Source: Tropicibacter sp. R16_0 (GTDB lineage: Bacteria > Pseudomonadota > Alphaproteobacteria > Rhodobacterales > Rhodobacteraceae). Taken from it: a stretch of DNA of 64,000 nt. Made by a program: the position numbers and the translations under genes. The first letter of the stretch is position 1, and every line of letters begins with the position of its first letter. The stretch is taken from NCBI RefSeq assembly GCF_017743935.1, contig NZ_JAGHRE010000014.1, positions 32,986 to 96,985 on the forward strand. Reading direction: 5' to 3'. Below the pieces are notes generated by a model that searched no databases, had not been told where the DNA came from, and saw only the letters and a program-made list of their open reading frames with translations. Shown here piece by piece: positions 45,286 to 55,300 of this stretch.

Positions 45286-46107
45286 ATGGCACGCCCTCAA
45301 TTCCTAACGATTACAGCAAACGATGTAGACTTTCGCGTAGCACTTTGCGGCCCACAGCGAGCTACAGATACATTGGTGTGCTTTAATGGTGTTGGCTTGG
45401 CCTTGGAGGCGCTATTGCCTTTGGCGAAAGAGCTGCACAAACACCGGGTTGTTCTGATCGACGCACCTGGTATCGGTGGATCGAGCGAGGCGCACGGGCC
45501 TTACAGGTTGTCACATTTGAGCGCATCCGTCGCCAAGGTGTTGGATGAACTTGGGTTTGATCGCACGCATCTGTTTGGCGTGTCCTGGGGAGGAGCGTTG
45601 GCACAGCAATTCGCTTATCAATATCCGGAAAGATGCGTCTCTCTTGTACTTGCGGCAACCTCGTCTGGCCTGCTCTCGATTACGGGAAACTTGGGGCTTT
45701 TTGCACAGTTCACGTCACCAAAAAAGCTTTTGAACCTGTCTTTCCTGTCCAAGATCTCGCCCGAACTGACGACTGCCGGTCGGGCGGCGGTTTCGACGCA
45801 CTCCATACTGTTTGGGGCGGCGATGAAGAGCCTCAGACCAAAGGGATATGTTTACCAGTTGATGGCGATGACCGGGTGGACTAGTTGGCCCTGGTTGCCG
45901 AAAATCAAGACACCAACACTCATCCTTTTGGGCAAAAAAGATCCACTGATGCCCCCGACGAACGGACGTATCATCTGCGGGCGAATGCAAAACGCGCGGC
46001 TTGACGTTCTGCCTTACGGACATCTCTTCGTTTACACCCAACCTTTCGAAACTGCACGCAAGATCGACGAGTTTCTGTCGTCCATCCAAGCTGCTGCAGT
46101 CGCATGA
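45286..46107 (+). CDS. Alpha/beta hydrolase
   Basis: 273 aa from ATG 45286 (AGAAGGGC upstream). Nucleophile in GVSWGG, Asp in LGKKDPLMPP, His in YGHLFVY; oxyanion region FNGVGLALE. In PHA loci such hydrolases act as PHA depolymerases or acyl-CoA thioesterases, and the sequence is close in layout to PhaZ-type intracellular depolymerases (inference). Its stop overlaps the next start as ATGA. Confidence 0.75.
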   Translation: MARPQFLTITANDVDFRVALCGPQRATDTLVCFNGVGLALEALLPLAKELHKHRVVLIDAPGIGGSSEAHGPYRLSHLSASVAKVLDELGFDRTHLFGVSWGGALAQQFAYQYPERCVSLVLAATSSGLLSITGNLGLFAQFTSPKKLLNLSFLSKISPELTTAGRAAVSTHSILFGAAMKSLRPKGYVYQLMAMTGWTSWPWLPKIKTPTLILLGKKDPLMPPTNGRIICGRMQNARLDVLPYGHLFVYTQPFETARKIDEFLSSIQAAAVA

Positions 46108-47363
46108 GCGCAGTGACTGACATATATTCAGAAGATCTGGAAAAGCGCCGCGCAATTTTGCGCATACGACGCGTGGCAACGCTGATCTTAGTTGTGCTGA
46201 GCGCTATATTTTTCATAACGCACTTCTTTGACCATCTGGGTTGGGGCGTGGTTCTGCTTCAAAGTATGGCAGAGGCAGGCATGATTGGTGCCTTGGCTGA
46301 CTGGTTTGCAGTTGAGGCCTTATTTCGGCGTCCCCTGGGTCTGCCGATTCCGCACACCGCGCTTTTGCCCGCCAACCAAAAACGAGCAGCTGAAAATGTT
46401 GGTCGGTTCTTTCAAACATATTTTTTGGAGAAGGAGTTAATCCGGGTCCGGATCCTTGAATTGCAGCCAGCGCGCTATGCTTTTTCTTGGCTTGTCAAAC
46501 GTCAGAACGCGAGACAGATATCGGGTTATATTACGGGCATCCTGGAATTTCTGGTTGTCGGACAGGATCAAATTCGCCTGACCAGCAAGTTAAGCAATCA
46601 ATTGCGCAAGATTGTGATGCGCGCGGCGCCCAGTGAAGTACTCGCCGCCGAGATTGTGAAGCTGCTAAGCACATCGGCAAAGGCTGAGTTAACGGATGAT
46701 TTGCTGCGACTGGTCCGCTCTGCATTGGAAGACAGCCGCGAAGATGTTGTGACTATGGTGCAGGATCGAAGCCGTTGGTGGATTGCCGCCCGGGTCGACC
46801 GTGAGGTCGCGAACCGCATTACGGATGCTGTATTGTCAGTCATTGATGAGTTGATGGCGCCATCATCCAGATTGCGCGTCAATTTCGATTCTACCATCGA
46901 AAGGATCATCAAGAAACTGGCGGAAAATGGCAGCTTGTCGGAGGTCGTCTCGCACGGCAAAGAGCATCTCATAGCGTCTGAAGCTTTTGATGACTTGGTC
47001 GCATCTATCCTTAACCAAACACGGGACCAGATTTCTGCGCAAGTGCAACGTAATCCACAAGCATTTGCTGACGACCTAGCTCAACCAATCCGCATGTTTG
47101 CGGTCAAAATGTCCAAGGACAAAGAGGCGCGTCAGAAGATCGAAGACGGATTTGCAGATGCCGTTGCCGCTTTGATTAGCGAACTGAAACCTCTACTGGG
47201 CAACTATGTGTCTGACATGATTGGGTCATGGGAACCTGAGATGCTAATCGACCGGTTTGAAGTTGAGGTCGGGCGCGATCTTCAATTCATCCGCATTAAC
47301 GGCTCGGTCCTGGGGGCGGCAATTGGTGGCGCGATTTGCCTGATCAGCTTTGCCCTGAATTGA
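46104..47363 (+). CDS. DUF445 family membrane protein
   Basis: 419 aa. Membrane helix at about 24-45 (ATLILVVLSAIFFITHFF), then the DUF445 signature GMIGALADWFAVEALFRRPLGLPIPHTALLP, a long helical soluble region, and a final helix VLGAAIGGAICLISFAL at the C-terminus. Function unknown. Coupled to the hydrolase by a 4-base overlap. Confidence 0.85.
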   Translation: MSAVTDIYSEDLEKRRAILRIRRVATLILVVLSAIFFITHFFDHLGWGVVLLQSMAEAGMIGALADWFAVEALFRRPLGLPIPHTALLPANQKRAAENVGRFFQTYFLEKELIRVRILELQPARYAFSWLVKRQNARQISGYITGILEFLVVGQDQIRLTSKLSNQLRKIVMRAAPSEVLAAEIVKLLSTSAKAELTDDLLRLVRSALEDSREDVVTMVQDRSRWWIAARVDREVANRITDAVLSVIDELMAPSSRLRVNFDSTIERIIKKLAENGSLSEVVSHGKEHLIASEAFDDLVASILNQTRDQISAQVQRNPQAFADDLAQPIRMFAVKMSKDKEARQKIEDGFADAVAALISELKPLLGNYVSDMIGSWEPEMLIDRFEVEVGRDLQFIRINGSVLGAAIGGAICLISFALN

Positions 47364-47621
47364 AGTACTTATTGGCTCGCGCCGCTCACGCTATCGAAGA
47401 AATGCGCGTTTGATCACCTTTTTCAATGAGATCGATAGGCTTGATTGTGGTTAACCTCCCCTCCGAGACAAACAAGTCATCGTAAGGCTCTTAGGGCCTA
47501 AGGGAAGGAGCGATGCACTGTGAGCGTAGGCCAACGCCGCGTCGAGAGCGCAAAATAGTGGGTTCGCTCCATCGGATTGCACCTGACGTAAGCTCATACC
47601 GTGCATCGAATAGGAGGAAGA

Positions 47622-49274
47622 ATGCACATTCTCGAATATCGATCACCGGTCGCCTGGCTAAAGCACTGGGCGCAAGTTCAAGGCTCTTCGGTGTTTTTGC
47701 GTCAACCTGTTAACCGTGTCGTAACGGAATACACTTGGTCAGACACTTGGGACAAAACACGTCGCCTGGCAGCGGCGCTAAATGGCATGGGGCTAAAGCC
47801 CGGCGATCGCGTCGGCATCATCGCCAAAAACTCAGCCGAGTGGATCCTTTCCGATCTTGCAATTCAGGCTGCGGGCCTTGTTTCGACGCCAGTGTATCCA
47901 ACTGCATCCAGGGACACGATTTCCTATGTGCTCGAACACAGCGAAGCAAAAGCCGTATTCATCGGGCAACTTGATGATCCGGCCACGGTGCAGGCGGCGT
48001 TGCCGGAAGGGCTCCCAAAAATTGGTTTTTCGAATGCAAGCTTTGCTTGCGACTACTCGATCACAAAACTGATCTCCGAAAATCAGCCGATTGCCACCGC
48101 CAACATGGGCAAAGCGGATGACCTGTTCACAATTGTCTACACTTCTGGCTCGACCGGCGTGCCCAAAGGTGTCGAACTTACCTATGGGAATTTCCACTAT
48201 AGCTCCGCTGCGCACGCTGCGCATCTGGAGTTCAGCCCAGCAGACCGGCTGGTCTCCTACCTGCCATTGGCCCACATGTTCGAACGGTCCTGCATTGAAC
48301 ATAGCGCTGTCTACAGCGGCGCTTCGATCTGGTTCATTGAGTCGCTTGAAACCTTTGCCGACGACCTCAAACAGGCACAGCCTACCTATTTCCATTCGAT
48401 TCCGAGACTCTGGATGAAGTTCCAGGCAGGTGTCTTGGCCAAGATGCCCGCACAGAAACTTGCGCGCCTATTGAAGATACCGATCCTTGGTAATGTCGTT
48501 CGCAAAAAAGTCAAAACGCAGCTCGGCCTCCAACACGCCCGCGCCTGTACGTCTGGCTCGGCGCCAATTTCCCCGGATATCTTGCACTGGTTTGCAGATC
48601 TGGGCATCCCAATCAGTGAAGGGTGGGGCATGACGGAAACCGGCGGCGCGTCTACCGCCAACTATCCGTTCCGCCGTGACAAGATCGGCACAATCGGCCG
48701 CGCCTTTCCTGGTTCCGAAGTGAAGATTTCCGATGACGGCGAAATCCTGATCAAAGGCGCCGCCATTTTCTCCGGGTACCATAAAAACCCCGAAGCAACA
48801 GCAAAGGACATGGGAGAGAATGGGTGGTTTCACACAGGCGATCGTGCCGAGATGGACCGAGACGGGTACCTCAAGATCACTGGCCGCGTAAAGGAATTGT
48901 TCAAAACCGGAAAAGGAAAATACGTCGCGCCAGTGCCAATCGAAAGCCATCTTTCCGTGGACGAGCACATTGATCTGGTTTGCGTAATGGGCTCTGGCTT
49001 GCCACAGCCTGTAGCCGTAGCCGTTCTGGCTGCTGAGACAACGAGTGGAAAGACAGAAGACGATATCCGTTCTTCACTCACTAAAACACTGACAACAGCA
49101 AATGGGCAAATTGAGAAGCATGAGCAGCTCGATCGCATCATAGTTGTCAAAGATCAGTGGACAATCGAAAACAACTTTCTGACGCCGACGATGAAAATCA
49201 AGCGCGATCAAATCGAAAAGCAGTACCAATCTATCCTTGAACAACCAGTCAAGGACAAGGTTGTGTTCGCCTGA
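47622..49274 (+). CDS. Long-chain acyl-CoA ligase (AMP-binding)
   Basis: 550 aa from ATG 47622, 3 bases after TAGGAGGAAG. P-loop IVYTSGSTGVPKG, YLPLAHMFER, EGWGMTETGG, HTGDRAEMDRDGYLKITGRVKE and the C-terminal catalytic region lead to a FadD15-type long-chain enzyme. The catalytic Lys normally in a PTMK context is present (LTPTMKIKR near the C-terminus). Activates a fatty or hydroxy-fatty acid to its CoA ester, feeding beta-oxidation or PHA synthesis. Confidence 0.9.
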   Translation: MHILEYRSPVAWLKHWAQVQGSSVFLRQPVNRVVTEYTWSDTWDKTRRLAAALNGMGLKPGDRVGIIAKNSAEWILSDLAIQAAGLVSTPVYPTASRDTISYVLEHSEAKAVFIGQLDDPATVQAALPEGLPKIGFSNASFACDYSITKLISENQPIATANMGKADDLFTIVYTSGSTGVPKGVELTYGNFHYSSAAHAAHLEFSPADRLVSYLPLAHMFERSCIEHSAVYSGASIWFIESLETFADDLKQAQPTYFHSIPRLWMKFQAGVLAKMPAQKLARLLKIPILGNVVRKKVKTQLGLQHARACTSGSAPISPDILHWFADLGIPISEGWGMTETGGASTANYPFRRDKIGTIGRAFPGSEVKISDDGEILIKGAAIFSGYHKNPEATAKDMGENGWFHTGDRAEMDRDGYLKITGRVKELFKTGKGKYVAPVPIESHLSVDEHIDLVCVMGSGLPQPVAVAVLAAETTSGKTEDDIRSSLTKTLTTANGQIEKHEQLDRIIVVKDQWTIENNFLTPTMKIKRDQIEKQYQSILEQPVKDKVVFA

Positions 49275-49293
49275 AGTGTCGGAGACTCAAATA

Positions 49294-50196
49294 GTGCCAA
49301 AGCTACGCGCTAATCGCATCAACATAGAATATCAGGAGTTCGGAGATCCGGCCTCGCCACCAATGCTGTTCATTGGTGGCTGGTCCGTCCAGCTAACGTT
49401 CTGGCCTCAACCCTTCATTGATGCGTTTGTCGACGCCGGTTACCGGGTTATCGTTTTCGATAACCGGGACATCGGACTTTCGCAAAAGATGCGCTATTTT
49501 CCACCCACTAGCCCTTTTGCACTTCATGTGCTTGCGGCGCGCGCACTGAAATCCAGGCGTCTGACGGCATACACGCTTGAAGACATGGCCGAGGACGCCC
49601 GCGGCGTACTTGATGCGCTTGGCATAGATCGCGCCCACATATTGGGGCTGTCGATGGGTGGTATGATTACGCAGATACTTGCGGCAAAGCATCCCGATCG
49701 AGTTCTTTCGACAACGATCCTGATGTCGTCGACAAACCGTTTGGGTTTACCGCTGCCTCCAAAGAGGTTGGCTGCTCGTATCTTGCTTACCCCGCTTCTC
49801 AGCACAGCAAAGGCGAGTCGTCGGCGCAGTGAAAAAATCTGGCGAACCATACGCACACAGGATGGTGGCTACGATGAAGCACAGTTTAATGCGGGCCTGA
49901 CGGCGACAGTAGATCGGAGTCACGCCTTGGCTGGGCGCAAGCGTCAGCTTGAGGCGGTTATCGCTACAGGGGATCTACGAAGGTGGACACGCCGCATCAA
50001 AGCCCCAACTTTGGTTATCCATGGCAGTAAAGATCTTCTGGCCCCGCCTGCTGGTGGCAAGGACATCGCATCCTGTATTCCCGACGCACGTTTTGAGTTA
50101 GTCTCTGGAATGGGTCACGATTTGCCGCCCAACCGCCTTGATTATCTTACAAATCTGATAAGAGCGCATCTGAACAGTGTGTCAGTTCCAGCTTAA
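49294..50196 (+). CDS. Alpha/beta hydrolase
   Basis: 300 aa from GTG 49294, with GGAG 9 bases upstream; GTG 49276 directly after the ligase stop is the alternative. Nucleophile Ser in GLSMGGM, Asp in GSKDLLAPP, His in GMGHDLPP. Oxyanion strand FIGGWSVQ. Closest in style to aclacinomycin-methylesterase/3-oxoadipate enol-lactonase-like hydrolases; substrate unknown. Co-oriented with, and 19 bases after, the acyl-CoA ligase. Confidence 0.75.
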   Translation: MPKLRANRINIEYQEFGDPASPPMLFIGGWSVQLTFWPQPFIDAFVDAGYRVIVFDNRDIGLSQKMRYFPPTSPFALHVLAARALKSRRLTAYTLEDMAEDARGVLDALGIDRAHILGLSMGGMITQILAAKHPDRVLSTTILMSSTNRLGLPLPPKRLAARILLTPLLSTAKASRRRSEKIWRTIRTQDGGYDEAQFNAGLTATVDRSHALAGRKRQLEAVIATGDLRRWTRRIKAPTLVIHGSKDLLAPPAGGKDIASCIPDARFELVSGMGHDLPPNRLDYLTNLIRAHLNSVSVPA

Positions 50197-50208
50197 GCTG
50201 GAACTGAC
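50181..50208. terminator. 28-base perfect palindrome over the hydrolase stop codon
   Basis: Left half GTCAGTTCCAGCTT and right half AAGCTGGAACTGAC are exact reverse complements with no loop bases to spare (about 4 would unpair). It includes the TAA at 50194-50196 and sits between convergent genes, so it most likely ends transcription from both sides. Confidence 0.6.
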
Positions 50209-50216
50209 CAATCATT

Positions 50217-50789
50217 TCAAGCCGACATCATCAGGTTGTTCGTCGCGACCTCGACATCACAGCTCAAAATGACGAGGTCATGTAGAACACCATCTGTGTC
50301 CATGACATGGTCCTTCAAAAGCGCCTCTCCGGAAAAGCCCATCTCCTCAAAAACTGAGATTGCGCCCCTCTGATCCACAGTCATCTGCGCTGTGATCTTG
50401 CGCAAACCTTGCTGCAACGCCAAAAAGAAAGTATGCGCAACCAACAAACGTCCAACGCCTTGTCGGCGGACAGATTTGTCAACGATGACACGGATTTCAC
50501 CGACATGTCCTGACCAGGAAAGCTTGTCGACCGCCAGAGCGGACATCCCGACAATCACCCCATCTTTCTCAAGGATCAGCGTCTCGAAATCGCCGCTTGT
50601 CGCTTTGCGAATCCAGGCGTTGATCACCGGGAGCTTCGTCAGATCCCGATTGACATAAATCAGATCCTGTTGCGGCAATTTCAGCGTCAGAGCCTGAATA
50701 TGCTCCGCGTCATTTTCCTTGATTGCCCTGAGTACAAACTGTTCTCCACCCAACTCCACTGTCTGGGGATAAGTCATATCGCTAATCAT
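50217..50789 (-). CDS. GNAT-family N-acetyltransferase
   Basis: 190 aa. Acetyl-CoA motif A is GEIRVIVDKSVRRQGVGRLLVAHTFFLAL with the R/QxxGxG loop (RRQGVG). Start overlaps the PHA synthase stop (ATGA) and has GGAGAG upstream, so it is made with PhaC. Substrate not evident; possibly a protein or small amine. Confidence 0.8.
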   Translation of the reverse strand: MISDMTYPQTVELGGEQFVLRAIKENDAEHIQALTLKLPQQDLIYVNRDLTKLPVINAWIRKATSGDFETLILEKDGVIVGMSALAVDKLSWSGHVGEIRVIVDKSVRRQGVGRLLVAHTFFLALQQGLRKITAQMTVDQRGAISVFEEMGFSGEALLKDHVMDTDGVLHDLVILSCDVEVATNNLMMSA

Positions 50790-51871
50790 GTTGATCTCTC
50801 CGAAAGCCAGTCATCTAGAGCGGGCCACATCCGGCCAACGGCGCTCGCGCCGGCGACCAGGGTGATATGGCCGCCCTTAAGTTCAAGTGCGAGTTTATCC
50901 TCCGAAGCCACCTTTTCTACCAAGGGTGCACTTGCCTCGCGGCTGACAAGATTGTCGTGGAGGGCTGTCGCGTGAAACACAGGCACCTTAATGTTGGACA
51001 GGTCTGCCGTGCGACCGCCAATTTTCAGAGTGCCTTTCATCAGTTTGTTGCCCCACATCAATTCTTTGATGGATTCACGGAAATATTCGCCAGCGATGGG
51101 AAGGGTGTCATGCGCCCAACGATTATAGCGCCGCCAGGCGTCAACATAGTTCGAGTCCCACATATTCTTCCACAGATCGATCTGGCTGAATGTTCGGCCG
51201 CTAGGTTGGTTCGCTTCAAAGCTGGATTGGACAAAACTCGGCGGAATGTTTCCTACACTGTCCACGAGCTGATCGACGTCAAAATTCCCTTTGTTCGACA
51301 GCTTGTTGAACATGCCCATCTTTGAGAAGTCGATGGGTGTGGTGAAGCAAACCAGATTGCGGATTGATTGACTGTGGGTGCTTGCGCAATACGTCGTCGC
51401 CAGGACGCCGCCCATGCAATATCCGACCAGTGTAACCTCTTCTTCACCCGTCGTTCTTTGAACAATCTCAATGCACTCACGGATAAAGTTATACGTGTAG
51501 TCCTCAAGGTTACGCGATTTTTCCTCGGGACGAGGCGGGGCCCAATCCATGAGAAAGACGTCATACCCTTTCTTGCTAAAGTAATCGACGAAGCTGACCC
51601 CAGGCATAATATCAAGGCAATAGCTGCGATTGCTCGTTGGAGAAACGATTAGGAGCGGGGTGCGGTATACATCTTCGGTTTGAGGGCGGTAATGAAATAG
51701 TGACAGGGTTCCACGTTTGTGGAGCACATCTTTGGGTGTTTGCCCTACCGGAGGGTCAGGTGAAACAAAGTAAGATAAGCCATTGATATTACGTTTAATT
51801 GTTCTCTCGACAAGCTTTGAGATTGAGTCGTTTTCAGATTTTTTCTGGGATTTGCTATCGCTCTGTGCCAC
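50786..51871 (-). CDS. phaC: PHA synthase, class III-like PhaC
   Basis: 361 aa, the size of class III PhaC. Lipase-like box GYCMGG with nucleophile Cys152, Asp306 in LHDNLVS and His335 in GGHITLV; SPTSNRSYCLDIMPGVSFVDYFSKKGYDVFLMDWAPP is PhaC-type. It polymerises 3-hydroxyacyl-CoA. Class III enzymes need a PhaE subunit, and a short PhaE-like gene lies 23 bases upstream on the same strand. Followed by GNAT with a 4-base overlap. Confidence 0.8.
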   Translation of the reverse strand: MAQSDSKSQKKSENDSISKLVERTIKRNINGLSYFVSPDPPVGQTPKDVLHKRGTLSLFHYRPQTEDVYRTPLLIVSPTSNRSYCLDIMPGVSFVDYFSKKGYDVFLMDWAPPRPEEKSRNLEDYTYNFIRECIEIVQRTTGEEEVTLVGYCMGGVLATTYCASTHSQSIRNLVCFTTPIDFSKMGMFNKLSNKGNFDVDQLVDSVGNIPPSFVQSSFEANQPSGRTFSQIDLWKNMWDSNYVDAWRRYNRWAHDTLPIAGEYFRESIKELMWGNKLMKGTLKIGGRTADLSNIKVPVFHATALHDNLVSREASAPLVEKVASEDKLALELKGGHITLVAGASAVGRMWPALDDWLSERST

Positions 51872-51894
51872 GTCCGCTATCCTCTTTGATCGCC

Positions 51895-52326
51895 TTAGCT
51901 CGACGATTTCTTCGGTGAGCTTTTGGAAGTCGTGGTCTTCGCTTCAGGCGTTTCAACAGGTTTGGGTTTGCGTGTCCGTGTCCTTGGCACTCTGGCAGTA
52001 GAAGGTGACGACACTCCATCGGATTTGTCGACAAGAGTTTGCAGCATCTGCTCCAAATGCATAAGGCGCTCCTCAATACGATTGCACTGATCTGCAATCG
52101 AGCTGAGATCGTCCTGTGAGGGCATATTGTAAAAGCTCAGGCCCTTGGCCATCTGCTCTGAAAAGGTCTGCTGCATGGTGGTCTGAGCAGACAGGGCGCC
52201 GTGCATCAGTTTGCCGTATTTGCTATCGCCAAAAATGGCGCGCCCCATTACGTCCATGCGCTCTTGCAGAGCTTCCAGAGAAAGAGTCTCTTTCAAGCTC
52301 TTTTCAGTTGATTTGTCTGCGCCCAT
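51895..52326 (-). CDS. Short PhaE-like PHA synthase subunit
   Basis: 143 aa from ATG 52326 (AAAGGAC upstream). YNMPSQDDLSSIADQCNRIEERLMHLEQMLQTLV resembles the conserved C-terminal segment of PhaE (NxPSxxD followed by a coiled coil). It is far shorter than the usual 350 aa and ends in a basic Lys/Pro/Thr/Ser tail (RTRTRKPKPVE ... SKSSPKKSSS). The tail may bind DNA or polymer. Position before phaC supports the call. Confidence 0.65.
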   Translation of the reverse strand: MGADKSTEKSLKETLSLEALQERMDVMGRAIFGDSKYGKLMHGALSAQTTMQQTFSEQMAKGLSFYNMPSQDDLSSIADQCNRIEERLMHLEQMLQTLVDKSDGVSSPSTARVPRTRTRKPKPVETPEAKTTTSKSSPKKSSS

Positions 52327-52393
52327 GAGCCCACAGTCCTTTCGTTTTTTTTGGCAATCCATTTGGGTCACTGGCCATAGCGCTTGTTGTTGC

Positions 52394-55300
52394 TTAGCCA
52401 GCCCAAACATCCAGAACGTAGCGTTCGGATGAGGTCATCTCGTCAATCCACGCTTCGGAGGCTTCTTTGCTGCCTCTGGTCTTCTCGTGATGAAGGTCGA
52501 CCAATGCGGCGCGTACATCGGGTTCCATCCGTGCGCCATCGCCACAGACAAAAATCTTGGCGCCTTGCTCAATGAGCTCCCAGACACGCTTGCCCTGTGA
52601 GCGAAGAACGTCCTGCACGTAGGTCTTTACATCACCGTGACGGGAGAAAGCGGTATGCAGCTCGACCAAACCTTTTTGAGCATACTGCTCCAGCTCGCTC
52701 CGATAGTAGAAATCCTGTTCCGGGTGACGGCAACCGAAGAACAGCATGGCAGCGCTTTGCTCTACGCCTTGTTCTTTCCGCCACGACCGTTCCTGAAGGA
52801 ATCCACGGAACGGCGCCAGACCCGTGCCGGGGCCAATCATGATCACTGGCGTATTCGGGTCCTCAGGAATGCGGAAGTCCGAGCTCGGCTCCCGGAATAT
52901 CGCCAGCACATTTTCGCCAATCGAGGAGTCAGCCAAATGGTTCGAGCTAATACCCTCATATATGCCATTTCCTGACCGGGCGGGGCCGCGCAGGACACCG
53001 ACCGTAATAGAACACTTACCAGGCGTGGCATTGGGCGAAGATGAGATCGAGTAGTAACGCGGACTGATGAAGGGAATGATTTCAAGGAAAACGGCCAGCG
53101 GCAGCTCACAGGCGGGGAATTCCTCGAGCAGATCAAGCACCGATTTGCGCTTGTCTGCTACTTCGTCGCGATAGGGATCCTCATCGCCCTGAGCAGCCGC
53201 GGACAAACGGGTCAGAGCAGCTTGCGTATGTGGGCATCGGGTGTATTTCGCCAACGTCTTGATGTCGCGGCGCGTCGCCACGGCCTGCAGCTCGCCGACA
53301 CTCTCGGCAAGGTGCTTAATCGAAAACGTGCTACCGCTTGGAAACGGGCCGCGCATTTCGCTGCGTGAGTCAACTTTGATGTAAGTGTCTTCTTCGAGGT
53401 CAAACCTCGAAAGCATCCGCTTTACGACATCAGGTCGGTTCTTCGGCACGACGCAAAGGTGGTCACCGGGCCGATAGCTGATGCCGTCTGGCACAGACAC
53501 TTCGATATGGCGCGTAGAGCGTTGCTCACCCTCCGTCACTACGCCCTGTAGTTCTGTATTTTTCGTCACGACCATATCAACTGCACCAACAGTGTTCGCC
53601 ACTGGGTTTCCGGTCACACTTTTGGTTACTTTCACACTGTAGAGCGGCGGCTCATCAGGGGACTCGCTGAAGTCGATAGAAAGCCCTGCGTCGTCCCCGA
53701 CAGGCTGCCACAAGGCACCGCTCCATTCCTCGAACTGGCTGTCGATGTCGTCTTTGGCGTCCAGCTCCGCAGTATCGATCAATCGGCTTGCGCCGAGCTC
53801 CTGAAACCTGGCGTCAATTTTTCGTGGCACCGCCTGGAAGGTGGCGGCCCAGTCACTGTTGCCGCATCCAAGCATGGCATAGGTCACACCATCCAGCGCG
53901 CCGGGTTCCAGCGTTTCAAGCCAGGCCATGAACTTTGTCGCGTTGTCAGGCGCACCTCCGTTGTAAGAGGAGCTTGCCAGCACCACAGTGCCTTTGGTTG
54001 GAACATTCTCAACCGCTTCGTCCAGGGTAAGCACCGAAACATCAAAGCCATTGAATTCGCCAGAGCGCGCAAGCTCTTTTGCAAATCCTTCGGTTGCGCC
54101 CAGATTAGACCCATAAAGAACAGTCAAAGGCGTACCGTGCGAAGGATGTCGAGCCGCAGCAGGTATATCGTCCGCGGTCTCGTCTTCGACGGGCTTTTCG
54201 GTGGTCCCACGAATGACACCATCGCGGAGTTTTACGCGCATCGCGAAGTCTTTGGGCTTGATCGAAAGCGTTTCAGCGACTTCCAGTGCATAATTTGTAT
54301 GATCATAAAGTTCGAAACGCTGAAGGATCATGCCCAACACAAGAATGGCTTCCTGGATTGCAAACTGCCGACCGATGCACGCCCTCTGCCCGTTGCCGAA
54401 GGGTTTGTAAGCGTCCGGATGACGTTTGGCTTCCGCGTCGCCCATGAAGTTTTCCGGATCAAAGGCGTCGGGATTATCGCCCCAATACGCCTTGTCGCGG
54501 TGGACGGACGGCACCAACACCATGACACTGGTACCTTCTGGGATTTCGTACTGACCACCCAAAACTTCATCCTGCAGCGGAGCGGTCAAATAGGTTGGCG
54601 CGGTGGGCCACAGGCGCAGCGCCTCGAGTAGGATCGCGCGAACATATTTCATCTGCGCGATCTGTTTCATTGTGGGCATTTCGTCGATGGTGCGCCCAAG
54701 AACCTCGTCCACCTCGGCCTGTGCTCTGGCAAGGACATCGCGATGTGACAACAGCAGAGCCAATGTAAACGAGAGCAGGCCGCTGGTCGTTTCGTGCCCG
54801 GCGATCAGGAACGTGTTGATCTGATAACGGATATTCTCATCCGACAACCCTTCGCCGGTGTGTTTGTCTTTGCCGCGCAGCATGAAATTCAACAGGTCGT
54901 TCTGGTTGCCCCCTGTCTGTCTGCGCTCGCGGATGATCGCATCCACCAGGTTGTTCATATACTCAACGTCCTTCGGGAACTGCTTGAGCTGCTTCCGCAT
55001 GACTGCGCTTTCCAAAGGCAGTCCGCGTTGTAATTTGGCGGTTACCATTGAGCGTGACAGGGCGTCGATGAACGGGTGGAAATTCTCGCGATAGAAAGAG
55101 TTGAAACGGTAGTCGAATCCACAAAGCCCGATTGTATCCAACGTCAGGGCAACCATGTCGCGGGCCACGTCGATTTCATCGTCAGAGTTCAGGCGTTCCC
55201 ACTTGACCATCAGCTGCAAAGCGATGTCATACATCATGGGAAGGTAGTCACTCATCGATTTTTGGCTAAATGTCGGCATAAGGATGTTATGCGCTTTGGC

